Assembly: GCF_020176715.1 (NCBI RefSeq)
Contig: NZ_JAIVMF010000017.1
Location: 42,835-106,834, forward strand
DNA length: 64,000 bases
Direction: 5' to 3'
From: Stappia stellulata
GTDB lineage: Bacteria > Pseudomonadota > Alphaproteobacteria > Rhizobiales > Stappiaceae
Made by a program: the position numbers and the translations under genes. The number at the start of each line of letters is the position of its first letter. The first letter of the stretch is position 1. The notes under the pieces are model-generated. The model searched no databases. It saw nothing but the letters and a program-made list of their open reading frames with translations, and was not told the origin of the DNA. Below are positions 17,535 through 25,686 of this stretch, one piece after another.

Positions 17535-18698
17535 CTAGCCGCGCGGCAGGCCAAGCAACCGCTCGGCGATGATGTTGCGCTGGATCTCGTTGGTGCCGGC
17601 GTAGACCGGCCCGGCCAACGAGAAGAGATAGCCATCGAGCCAGCGCCCGACATCGCCGGCGGCGGAAGCGATCGGCAGCAATTCCGCCCGCGCTCCGAGG
17701 ATCGCCAGTGCCGTTTCGTGCATCTTTATGTCCATCTCCGACCAGAAGATCTTGTTGAGGCTGGCCTCCGCGCCGATTCTGCCGCCGGCGATCAGCCGCG
17801 ACGCGGTGGCGTAGACCGACAGCGCATAGGCCTCGGCGGCCATCCATGCCTCTGCAACCGCGTCCCGTTGCGCCGGGCCGCAGGTCTCGCGGTTTGCCTC
17901 GTAAAGCTCCACGAGACGCCGCGCGGTCATCTGGAACCGGGCCGGGCTGCGCAGCATCAATCCACGCTCGAAGCCGGCGGTCGCCATGCAGATCCGCCAG
18001 CCCTCGCCTTCCGCCCCCACCCGGTTGCCGGCCGGCACCCGCACCTCGTCCAGGAACAGTTCGGCAAAGCCGGTCTCGCCGTTGATCTGGGCAATCGCCT
18101 GCCGGCGCACCCCCTCCGCATCGAGCGGGAAAAGGATCAGCGACAGGCCCTTGTGACGCTCGGAAGCCGGATCGGTGCGGAACAGGCCGAAGGCCCAGTC
18201 GGCCATCACCGCCCGCGACGACCAGATCTTGTGCCCCGACAAGAGATAGCTGTCGCCGTCGCGCACCGCCTTCGCCCGCACCGCCGCAAGGTCGGATCCT
18301 GCCTGCGGCTCGGACCAGGCCTGCGCCCAGATCTCCTCGCCCGTGGCCATCGGCGGCAGGAACCGCGCCTTCTGCTCTTCCGAGCCGTATTCCATCAGGG
18401 TCGGGCCGAGCAGAAAAATACCATTCTGATTGACCCGCAAGGGCGCGCCGGCGGCGTAATACTCCTCCTCGAAGATCAGCCAGCGGATCAGATCGAGCCC
18501 ACGCCCGCCATAGGCTTCCGGCCAGGTGACCATGCCCCAGCGGCCCGCGTTGAGCCGGGCTTCCCAGTCGCGGTGGGCCTCGAACCCCGCCCGTCCGCCA
18601 TCGAAGGAGGGCAGCGGTTCACCCGGCACATTGGCCGCCATCCAGTCGCGTACCTCGGCACGAAAGGCCTGTTGTTCATCCGTGTAGCGCAGGTCCAC
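17535..18698 (-). CDS. fadE31: FadE31-like acyl-CoA dehydrogenase
   Basis: A 387-residue long-type acyl-CoA dehydrogenase. WAQAWSEPQAGSDLAAVRAK, SGHKIWSSRAVMADWAFGLFR, GFERGLMLRSPARF and AGTNEIQRNIIAERLLGLPR follow FadE31 (Rv3562) strongly. It is expected to pair with the adjacent FadE32/33-like product and to oxidise a C/D-ring-derived acyl-CoA using FAD, passing electrons to ETF. It begins two bases after the enoyl-CoA hydratase stop. A generic acyl-CoA dehydrogenase role is certain; the exact FadE number is by resemblance and context. Confidence 0.86.
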   Translation of the reverse strand: MDLRYTDEQQAFRAEVRDWMAANVPGEPLPSFDGGRAGFEAHRDWEARLNAGRWGMVTWPEAYGGRGLDLIRWLIFEEEYYAAGAPLRVNQNGIFLLGPTLMEYGSEEQKARFLPPMATGEEIWAQAWSEPQAGSDLAAVRAKAVRDGDSYLLSGHKIWSSRAVMADWAFGLFRTDPASERHKGLSLILFPLDAEGVRRQAIAQINGETGFAELFLDEVRVPAGNRVGAEGEGWRICMATAGFERGLMLRSPARFQMTARRLVELYEANRETCGPAQRDAVAEAWMAAEAYALSVYATASRLIAGGRIGAEASLNKIFWSEMDIKMHETALAILGARAELLPIASAAGDVGRWLDGYLFSLAGPVYAGTNEIQRNIIAERLLGLPRG

Positions 18699-18700
18699 CG

Positions 18701-19585
18701 TCAGCCTCCGTTTTCCGACTTATTCGCGGCCGACATGGCGGCCCCGTCGAGCCCGGCCAGACGGTGCCCGGTCGCCAACTCGTTCTGGGCATGGGCGAAA
18801 TGATGCATGTGGTAGACCGCATCCATGCCGGTGCGCTTGCCGCGCAGGTCCTCCACATGGTTCACCGCCTGCTTGATCAGCCAGGCGCCGAGCGGCGGTC
18901 GTTCCACCAGCTTCACAGCGATCTCGCGCACCGTGGCCCTGAGGTTCTCCCGCAGCACCACCCGGTTGACCATGCCGAAGCCTTCGGCCCGCACCGCGCT
19001 CATCCGCTCGCCCAGAAGCAGGAATTCCTTGGCGACGCGCGGCGGCAGTTCGAACGCATGGGCGAAATATTCCACGCCGGGAATGCCCATCCGCGCCACC
19101 GGATCCTGAAAGAAGGCCTCCTCCGACGCCACGATCAGGTCGCAAACCCAGGCCAGCATCAGCCCGCCGGCGACACAGGCGCCCTGCACCATGGCGATGG
19201 TGGGCTTGGGGCAGTCGCGCCAGCGCCGGCACATCCCGAGATACACCTCGTGTTCGCGCGTGTAGAGAAACTCCGCCCCCGAACGCCCGACATGATCGGG
19301 CAGGAGAAGACGCCGGTCGAAGCTGCAATCGACGTCGCGGCCCGGTGTGCCGATGTCGTGCCCGGCGGAAAAGTGCTTGCCCTCACCGCCCAGCACGATC
19401 ACCCGCACCGCATCGTCATCGACCGCCTGCCTGAAGGCATCGTCGAGCGCATAGGTCATCTGCGCGTTCTGGGCGTTGTTGTAGGCGGGCCTGTTCATGG
19501 TGATCCAGGCGACCGCTCCGTCGACCCGGTACAAAACGGGCTGGTCGGTTTCGTACTGGGGCGACGGGCTGTCCCGATCCGGCAT
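18701..19585 (-). CDS. Enoyl-CoA hydratase/isomerase family protein
   Basis: A 294-residue crotonase. WITMNRPAYNNAQNAQM, EGKHFSAGHDIG and GACVAGGLMLAWVCDLIVASE form the CoA and oxyanion-hole segments. The region after GHDI is longer than in typical hydratases. AAGGAG precedes the ATG at 19585. It opens the operon with fadE31 and fadE32, and the perfect palindrome TCGTCCGATAGGACGA lies 66 bases upstream. It probably hydrates the double bond made by the FadE31/32 complex; this is inference from operon order. Confidence 0.83.
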   Translation of the reverse strand: MPDRDSPSPQYETDQPVLYRVDGAVAWITMNRPAYNNAQNAQMTYALDDAFRQAVDDDAVRVIVLGGEGKHFSAGHDIGTPGRDVDCSFDRRLLLPDHVGRSGAEFLYTREHEVYLGMCRRWRDCPKPTIAMVQGACVAGGLMLAWVCDLIVASEEAFFQDPVARMGIPGVEYFAHAFELPPRVAKEFLLLGERMSAVRAEGFGMVNRVVLRENLRATVREIAVKLVERPPLGAWLIKQAVNHVEDLRGKRTGMDAVYHMHHFAHAQNELATGHRLAGLDGAAMSAANKSENGG

Positions 19586-19650
19586 GGCGCGCTCCTTGTG
19601 GATTCGCTGTCTGGTGGCATCAGGGATAGCCCGCCCGCCCGCCCGCCTCA

Positions 19651-19666
19651 TCGTCCGATAGGACGA
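19651..19666. promoter_or_regulatory. Candidate TetR operator, perfect palindrome (site F)
   Basis: TCGTCCGATAGGACGA is a perfect 6-4-6 inverted repeat, 66 bases upstream of the enoyl-CoA hydratase that heads the fadE31/32 operon and 20 bases past the livF stop. It differs from site A only in the N4 core. Confidence 0.65.
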
Positions 19667-19686
19667 CAGGACGGGGGAGGCGGCGC

Positions 19687-20409
19687 TCAACGCTCCGCAT
19701 GGGCGTTTTGGCGCGCCGCGTGCAGGGTTGAAAGCCGCCGGTCGAGTTCGCCAGCGGGGCACTCCAGCAGGACCTGGCCCCGCTGCACGATCATCGCGCG
19801 ATCCGCGTAGGGAAGGCTGATCTTTACATGTTGGTCGACGATGACGATCGCGGTTCCGCTTTCCGCCCAGCGCCGCAGGAACGCCAGGATCGGCGGCAAA
19901 AGCGCCTGCGCCACCCCCAGCGAAGGCTCGTCGCACAACAGCACGCGCGGCCGGGCGACAAAGGCTTGTCCGAGCGCCAGGATTTGCTGCTGGCCGCCGG
20001 ACAAGTCGTACGCCCGCGCCCGGGATCGTTCTTTGAGAATGGGGAAGACCTCATAGATCTCCTCCAGCGACCGCGCCAGATCCGCCCGGTCGTCGGGGCG
20101 GGCGGCCACCCCCATTCGCAGGTTGTCGTAGACGGTGAGTTCGGGAAAGACGCGGTGCCCATCCAGGACCAACCGCAACCCCGAGCGCGCCACCTTCTCC
20201 GGCGGAAGGCCGGTGAGCGGCTTTCCGTCCAGCACAACGCTGCCTTGCGAAGGTTTGATGAAACCGGCTATCGCCCGCATCAGCGTCGATTTTCCGGCTC
20301 CATTCTCGCCGCCGATCAACAGGATCTCGCCGGGTTCGGCATGCAGTGAGATACCGCGCAGCACGGGGATATCCCCGTAGCCGGCGACCAGGTCCCGAAC
20401 GTCAAGCAT
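19687..20409 (-). CDS. livF: LivF-like ABC transporter ATPase
   Basis: A 240-residue ATPase of the HAAT family. GGENGAGKSTLMRAIAG is Walker A, YDLSGGQQQILALGQA is the signature, and RVLLCDEPSLG is Walker B. It energises uptake together with the LivG domain of the neighbouring fusion. Its start overlaps the end of the fusion gene by eight bases, so the two are translationally coupled. It ends just before the operator of the next operon. Substrate is not shown by the sequence. Confidence 0.88.
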   Translation of the reverse strand: MLDVRDLVAGYGDIPVLRGISLHAEPGEILLIGGENGAGKSTLMRAIAGFIKPSQGSVVLDGKPLTGLPPEKVARSGLRLVLDGHRVFPELTVYDNLRMGVAARPDDRADLARSLEEIYEVFPILKERSRARAYDLSGGQQQILALGQAFVARPRVLLCDEPSLGVAQALLPPILAFLRRWAESGTAIVIVDQHVKISLPYADRAMIVQRGQVLLECPAGELDRRLSTLHAARQNAHAER

Positions 20410-22216
20410 GGGCGCCTCCGACGAAGAGATGCTGAACCGCCGGATCCTGGGCGAGCACCTGCGGCGGCCCGGACGCCACCACCCGACCGGTTTCCAACAC
20501 GGTGATGCGGTCGGCGATGTCCCAGACCAGGTCGAGATCGTGCTCCACCAGGATCACCGACATGCCAAGCCGCGTGCTGATCTGGCGCAGCAAACGGGAG
20601 AATTCGGCCCTCTCGGCGGGCGCGAGCCCCGCCGCGGGTTCGTCGAACAACACCAGGGCAGGATCGGCAAAGACCACCCGAATGACTTCGAGGAGACGCC
20701 GCTGGCCATGCGCCAGAAGAGCGGGATTGTCCTCGCCATAGACCTCGCGGAAGCGCTCGGCGAGCCGGGCCATCTCGGGGTCAAGCGGTGTCGGGCGGGC
20801 ATCGAGACCAAGCTGAATGTTATCCCATACCGACACATCGGTGAAGATACGCGGGGTCTGGAACGTTCGACCCAGCCCCATACGGGCGATACCGGTGGCA
20901 TTCAACCGGGTCACGTCACGGCCCCGAAAACTGTAGCTTCCGCCATCCAGCCGGCTGAATCCGGAAATGACATTCAGCAGGCTGGTTTTTCCGGAGCCGT
21001 TGGCACCGACCAGGCCATGCACCTCGCCGGGGCGCACCTCCAGATCGACACGGTCAAGCGCCACGACCTGCCCGAAGCGCTTGACCGCGCCTCGTACCTC
21101 GAGGATGGGGGGCGCCGCCGCTGCGGGAGCCGGGCGCGGCGCGACCTTCTCCAACGTTTCCGAGAAGGGAGCGAGGCGGAAACCCTGCTCTCCGCCGCCG
21201 CGCTGGAAGCGCTTGCGTCGCCACATCTCGACGGTACCCACAAGGCCGTCGGGAAATGCGATCACCACCGCCAGCGTCAGGAACCCGTAGATCAGCAGCC
21301 GATACTCGACGAGTTGCACCAGCAGCACATTGGGAACGATGTAGATCACCCAGATGCCGACGATCGGTCCGAGCAGTTGCCCGCGCCCTCCGACGACCAC
21401 CACGAAGAAAAGGGTGAAGGACAATTCGATTATGAACGCTTGCGGGCTGATGAAGCCGACCGCCGGCACATAGAGCGCCCCGCACAGGCCCGTGCCGGCC
21501 GAGACGATCATGAAGGCCAGCGCCCGCATGGCGCCGGGGCGTACCCCGAGCGCACGCGCCGCCTCGGCGCTTTCCGCAGCCACGCGCATGCGCCGCCCCA
21601 ACCGCGCGGTGCGAATGCCGTAATGCAACAACAGGGCGGCGATCGGCACCGCTGTCACCAGCAGTGTCAAGCCGCTCAGACCCCAGACCAGGGGCTTCGT
21701 CAGAGCCGGAACAGAAAGGCTGATCCCGTTGATACCCCGGGTGACGTCGTCGAACTGGATCAAAAGCTGAGGAAAGACGATAGCCGCGCTCAGGGTCGCG
21801 AAGCCGAGATGAAATCCCTGAACCCTGAGAGCGGGCAATGCGAACAGCAGCCCGCCCAGCATGGCGGCGCCGACCGCCGAAAGAACGCCGAGGGTTAGCG
21901 GCGCCCCGTGAATCCCGCTGGCGATCGCCAGCCCATAAGCGCCCAGACCGAGGATTGCACCCTGACCGAAGCTCTTCTGCCCGGCATCGACGAACAGGAA
22001 ATTCTGCAGCACGGCGACCGCGATCAAGATGTTCACCAGCTGGAACGTGTGCTCCCAATAGGAATTGCCCAGAAGGCTCGGCCCGATCCCGGTCAGCAGG
22101 ATCAGCAGGATGCCGATGCGGAGTTGAAGCCCGTCGGAGCGGAATCGTCCGCGTCCTAAGGGAAGGGACACCTGCGGCCCCGTGGCCTCCGAGAGACTGT
22201 CGTGTTGGCTCGCCAT
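20402..22216 (-). CDS. LivM-LivG fusion: ABC permease plus ATPase
   Basis: A 604-residue fusion. Residues about 30-330 form the LivM-type permease with many membrane segments and the GQKSFGQGAILGLGAYG and AAESAEAARALGV family segments. A proline/alanine linker near 350-365 follows. Residues about 372-604 are a LivG ATPase with Walker A GANGSGKTS near 405, the degenerate signature LLAHGQRRLLEV typical of LivG, and Walker B LVLFDEPAAGLAP. LivH ends four bases upstream. It forms the importer with LivH, LivF and probably the binding protein at 7319-8512. Confidence 0.88.
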   Translation of the reverse strand: MASQHDSLSEATGPQVSLPLGRGRFRSDGLQLRIGILLILLTGIGPSLLGNSYWEHTFQLVNILIAVAVLQNFLFVDAGQKSFGQGAILGLGAYGLAIASGIHGAPLTLGVLSAVGAAMLGGLLFALPALRVQGFHLGFATLSAAIVFPQLLIQFDDVTRGINGISLSVPALTKPLVWGLSGLTLLVTAVPIAALLLHYGIRTARLGRRMRVAAESAEAARALGVRPGAMRALAFMIVSAGTGLCGALYVPAVGFISPQAFIIELSFTLFFVVVVGGRGQLLGPIVGIWVIYIVPNVLLVQLVEYRLLIYGFLTLAVVIAFPDGLVGTVEMWRRKRFQRGGGEQGFRLAPFSETLEKVAPRPAPAAAAPPILEVRGAVKRFGQVVALDRVDLEVRPGEVHGLVGANGSGKTSLLNVISGFSRLDGGSYSFRGRDVTRLNATGIARMGLGRTFQTPRIFTDVSVWDNIQLGLDARPTPLDPEMARLAERFREVYGEDNPALLAHGQRRLLEVIRVVFADPALVLFDEPAAGLAPAERAEFSRLLRQISTRLGMSVILVEHDLDLVWDIADRITVLETGRVVASGPPQVLAQDPAVQHLFVGGAHA

Positions 22217-22220
22217 CGTG

Positions 22221-23102
22221 TTACACCCTGCGCGCGGTCGCGCGCCCGAACAGGCCCTGCGGCCAGAACATCAGGATCACGACGAGAACGATCAAGGAGG
22301 CGAGATCCTGATAGGCACCGCCGACCTTGTAAGCCATCAGCATCGCCATCACCCCGACCAGCGGACCACCGATCAGTGCGCCGGTGTTGTTGCCGATCCC
22401 GCCGATCACCGCAGCGATGAAACCGTTCAGCACATAGCGCAGTCCCGCATCCGGGCTGACGGAGATCATCGGCGCCACCATGAAGCCGGCGGATCCGGCA
22501 ATCAGGCCGCTGATCCCGAAGGCGAGGAGCTGCAACCCGCGCACGTTGAGTCCGGCCGCGCGGGCGGCGTCGAAGTCCTGCGACAGAGCACTGATCGCCA
22601 GTCCGGTGAAGGAATGGCGTAGGAACCAGGACAGCAGAAAATAGCAGCCCAGCATCGCGGCAATCGCCAGGAGAAAGGCGCCGGGCGTCTTGACACCAAA
22701 GATCCGGAAGGCCGGCACCACCCCACCGACAGAATAGGCGAACGGCCCGTAGACCAGCATCAGGATCGCCGCGATGATCACCGAGACCGAGACGGTCGAG
22801 ATCATCCAGCTGTCCTGCTCGGCGCTGTTTCCGCGCAGCGGCAGAAGCGTCAGCCAGCCCTGCATTGCCACCAAGACGGCCATCACCAGACCCGTGACCA
22901 CAAGCATCAGGAGCCAGGTCGGAAAGCCCGCGTTGTCGGCAAGAAAATAGGCTGCGAACCCCCCGAGGATGAAAATATTTCCTTGCGCGAAATTCAGAAT
23001 GCGCGTGGCATTGTGCACGATGTTGAAGCTCATCGCGATGATCGCGAACAGCGAGCCAATGGCCACGCCCCGCACCACGATGATGGCGATCTCACTCAGC
23101 AT
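22221..23102 (-). CDS. livH: LivH-like ABC transporter permease
   Basis: A 293-residue inner-membrane permease of the branched-chain amino acid (HAAT) family. The opening RGVAIGSLFAIIAMSFNIVH, the GNIFILGGF segment, and GGIGNNTGALIGG in the cytoplasmic loop are typical. I chose the ATG at 23102 because GGGGGAGGAAA precedes it directly; the frame has another ATG at 23117. It heads the livH-livMG-livF operon. A weak copy of the cluster palindrome lies 224 bases upstream. Confidence 0.87.
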   Translation of the reverse strand: MLSEIAIIVVRGVAIGSLFAIIAMSFNIVHNATRILNFAQGNIFILGGFAAYFLADNAGFPTWLLMLVVTGLVMAVLVAMQGWLTLLPLRGNSAEQDSWMISTVSVSVIIAAILMLVYGPFAYSVGGVVPAFRIFGVKTPGAFLLAIAAMLGCYFLLSWFLRHSFTGLAISALSQDFDAARAAGLNVRGLQLLAFGISGLIAGSAGFMVAPMISVSPDAGLRYVLNGFIAAVIGGIGNNTGALIGGPLVGVMAMLMAYKVGGAYQDLASLIVLVVILMFWPQGLFGRATARRV

Positions 23103-23325
23103 TTTCCTCCCCCTCATTCCCGGCTCTCAAGGGCCTTCGGCACTCTTTTTGAGCACTCCGGCCTGTATCCGGCCGCACGGCACTCGCCCCTTCCCTGCAT
23201 CGACGACCCGGCCGCGGCTCGAAGTCCCGGCCCCGGATCGAACGACCGGCGCACCAACCCATGCCGCGCGCGCCACACGCCGAACGCGTATCGTCAGAGC
23301 ATGCTCGGAAAGTGCAGGATCGGCA

Positions 23326-23341
23326 TCATGCAATCGGACGA
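23326..23341. promoter_or_regulatory. Weak copy of the cluster palindrome upstream of livH
   Basis: TCATGCAATCGGACGA carries one perfect half, GGACGA, and four of six bases of TCGTCC. It is farther from its gene (224 bases) than the other copies. The rest of the 291-base livH-tetR gap shows no gene. Confidence 0.22.
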
Positions 23342-23393
23342 CGCACCAGGTCCGGTGAAGACCCTCGCCGGTTCGAGAGGGCCCGCGCGGCGC

Positions 23394-24134
23394 CTATCCC
23401 AGAAGTTGTCTCAGGACCGCGACATCGTCGCTCAGCCCCCGAACCCGGGCGCGCGCCTCTTCCAGGCGACGCTTGTTCTGGTCGTTTGACAGCAACCCGG
23501 CCAAGGCGAGATCCGCCATCGCCTCGCCAATCTCCTCGGCGCTCAAGCGACCGTCGGGCCGATACCAACGCGACGTCCAATTGGCCATGCCGATCACCGC
23601 GAAGGCGGCGACGTGCGTGTCCACCTGCCGGAACTCGCCGGCGGCAATGCCCTGCTCGATGCAATCGACATAATAGTCGTAAATCGCCCGGCGCGAGTTG
23701 TTGTAGTCGGCGAGCAAATGGTCGGGGATCTGAGCCTCCAGACGCGCCAGACGCACGAAGCGCGCGCCGCTGGAGAGCCGCCGTACCACCCCGTCGACAA
23801 TGGTCACCCGCAACCGTTCGGCCGGACTGTGCGTCGTGTCATCGGCCAGTTCCCGCAACCGGCTCAACGGCTCCAGCGCCTCCGTATCGATAAGCGCCGC
23901 CAGGATCTCGTCCTTTGATCCGAAATAGTGGTAGATTGCGGAGCGCCCGAGACCGACCTCGCTAGCGATTGCCGCCATGCTGCAGCGATCATAGCCCTTC
24001 TCGTCGAACATGCGCGCGGCGATGTCGAGAAGCTGTTCGCGCACAAGCTCCTTGCGCGGGTTGGTCTCGCGCCGCTCCGCTTTTTGCAGACGCGTCTCGC
24101 TTCGCTCGCCGGCGCTTTCGCCCCCGTTCCCCAT
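23394..24134 (-). CDS. TetR-family regulator, KstR2-like
   Basis: A 246-residue TetR protein. LLDIAARMFDEKGYDRCSMAAIASEVGL then GRSAIYHYFGSKDEIL is the helix-turn-helix region. In the ligand domain WTSRWYRPDGRLSAEEIG closely resembles the matching segment of mycobacterial KstR2, whose effector is HIP-CoA. A basic 30-residue N-terminal extension precedes the HTH. It lies 103 bases after the thiolase gene, whose promoter has a cluster palindrome, so autoregulation is likely. The start at 24134 follows GGGGAGAG; 24158 is also possible. It is the best candidate for the repressor of the island. Confidence 0.82.
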   Translation of the reverse strand: MGNGGESAGERSETRLQKAERRETNPRKELVREQLLDIAARMFDEKGYDRCSMAAIASEVGLGRSAIYHYFGSKDEILAALIDTEALEPLSRLRELADDTTHSPAERLRVTIVDGVVRRLSSGARFVRLARLEAQIPDHLLADYNNSRRAIYDYYVDCIEQGIAAGEFRQVDTHVAAFAVIGMANWTSRWYRPDGRLSAEEIGEAMADLALAGLLSNDQNKRRLEEARARVRGLSDDVAVLRQLLG

Positions 24135-24237
24135 TTCCGTCTCTCCCCGGCGATCCATCGCCTCGAAACATGCTGCAGGCTTTCTAGCATCGGCGACACG
24201 CGAAGCGGAACCACCCGTGCGTCGCGCGCCCCCGACT

Positions 24238-25443
24238 TCAGGAAAAAATCTCAAACAAGCCAGCCGCACCCATGCCGCCGCCGATGCACATGGTCACCAC
24301 ACCGTGACGCGCCCCCCGACGGCGCCCCTCGATCAGGAGATGCCCGGACAGACGCGCGCCTGTCATGCCGAAGGGGTGGCCAACGGCAATCGCGCCGCCG
24401 TTCACATTGACCTTGTCCGGATCGAGACAGAGGCGATTGCGGCAATAGACCGCCTGGCTGGCGAAGGCTTCGTTCAGTTCCCACAGATCGATGTCGTCCA
24501 CCTGCAGGCCATGCCGGTCCAGAAGCTTCGGTACAGCGAGAACGGGACCAATCCCCATCTCCTCCGGCGCGCAGCCCGCCACAGTGACCCCGCGCAAGGC
24601 TCCGAGCGGTGTGAGCCCCAGGCGCTCCGCCCGCCGCCCCTCCATCAGAACCAGCGCCGCCGCGCCGTCGGACAGCTGCGAGGAGTTGCCCGCCGTCACG
24701 CATCGCCCCACTTCGACCAGAGCGCCGCCGGAATAGACAGGAGCCAGACCGTTCAAGCGTTGCAGCGTCGTGTCCGCCCGCACGCCCTCGTCCCGCTCAA
24801 GGCACACTTCTTCATGGCGTATCTCACCGGTTTCCCGGTCCTTCACCAGCTTGGTGGTGGTCAGCGGCGCAAGCTCCGCATCGAACCGGCCAGCGGCTTG
24901 GGCAGCGGCCGTGCGCCGCTGGCTTTGCAGGGAAAACGCATCCTGCGCCGCGCGGTCGATGCCATGGCGCTCGGCGACGATTTCCGCCGTCTCGATCATC
25001 GGCATATACATATGCGGCCACCGCGCCGTCACCGCCTGCGACTGGTTGCGATAGGTGTTCTTGTGGCCATTCTGGGTGAGGCTGATCGATTCAACCCCGC
25101 CGGCGATCACAATCTCCATGCCGTCTTGCGCGATCTGCCGACCGCCGATGGCCAGCGCCATCAGCCCGGACGAACACATTCGGTCGACCGTCATGCCCGG
25201 CACCGTCTCCGGCAGGCCGGCGGCGGCGGCGGTCAACCGCCCGATGTTGTAGCCCTGCGTGCCCTGTTGCGCCGAACACCCCAGGACGACGTCGTCGACG
25301 TCGCCGCCCTCGACACCCGCACGGGCCAGCGCGGCGCGCGCGGCGTGGCCGGACAGCGCCGGGGCCTCCGTATCGTTGAAAGCCCCCTTGTAGGCTTTCG
25401 CGATCGGCGTTCTCGCCACCGAGACGATAACTGCTTCGCGCAT
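24238..25443 (-). CDS. Acetyl-CoA C-acyltransferase (thiolase)
   Basis: A 401-residue thiolase with the nucleophile Cys90 in [10 protein letters not shown], the [11 protein letters not shown] histidine loop and a second catalytic Cys in TMCIGGGMG. It is a different subfamily from FadA6 at 13202, nearer general beta-oxidation thiolases. It may cleave the propionyl side chain of HIP-CoA or a final intermediate. GGGAG precedes the ATG at 25443, and palindrome site G lies 84 bases upstream. The TetR gene follows on the same strand. Confidence 0.87.
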   Translation of the reverse strand: MREAVIVSVARTPIAKAYKGAFNDTEAPALSGHAARAALARAGVEGGDVDDVVLGCSAQQGTQGYNIGRLTAAAAGLPETVPGMTVDRMCSSGLMALAIGGRQIAQDGMEIVIAGGVESISLTQNGHKNTYRNQSQAVTARWPHMYMPMIETAEIVAERHGIDRAAQDAFSLQSQRRTAAAQAAGRFDAELAPLTTTKLVKDRETGEIRHEEVCLERDEGVRADTTLQRLNGLAPVYSGGALVEVGRCVTAGNSSQLSDGAAALVLMEGRRAERLGLTPLGALRGVTVAGCAPEEMGIGPVLAVPKLLDRHGLQVDDIDLWELNEAFASQAVYCRNRLCLDPDKVNVNGGAIAVGHPFGMTGARLSGHLLIEGRRRGARHGVVTMCIGGGMGAAGLFEIFS

Positions 25444-25526
25444 GACAACTCCCTGCTTGCCGGGGGTGCCAGTGCGCACGCCCGGGATGGTCCCGGTCTT
25501 TTTCGAGGGGACCGGCGCGGCGCGCA

Positions 25527-25542
25527 TCGTCCAATAAGACGA
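25527..25542. promoter_or_regulatory. Candidate TetR operator (site G)
   Basis: TCGTCCAATAAGACGA matches TCGTCC-N4-GGACGA at eleven of twelve half-site bases. It lies 84 bases upstream of the thiolase-tetR pair and about 145 bases upstream of the divergent luxR-type gene, in a locally A/T-rich intergenic region. Confidence 0.6.
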
Positions 25543-25686
25543 GCGAAGCACATCCAATCATTCGACGAATATTCAACACCACGACGATTAATTGACACAT
25601 AGTCTATAAATCGTCATGATGGTGAACGCGCTGGCACGGATCGGGAGACGCCGGCGGCCAGGCATCGCATCGCGGGAGGAAGCGAC

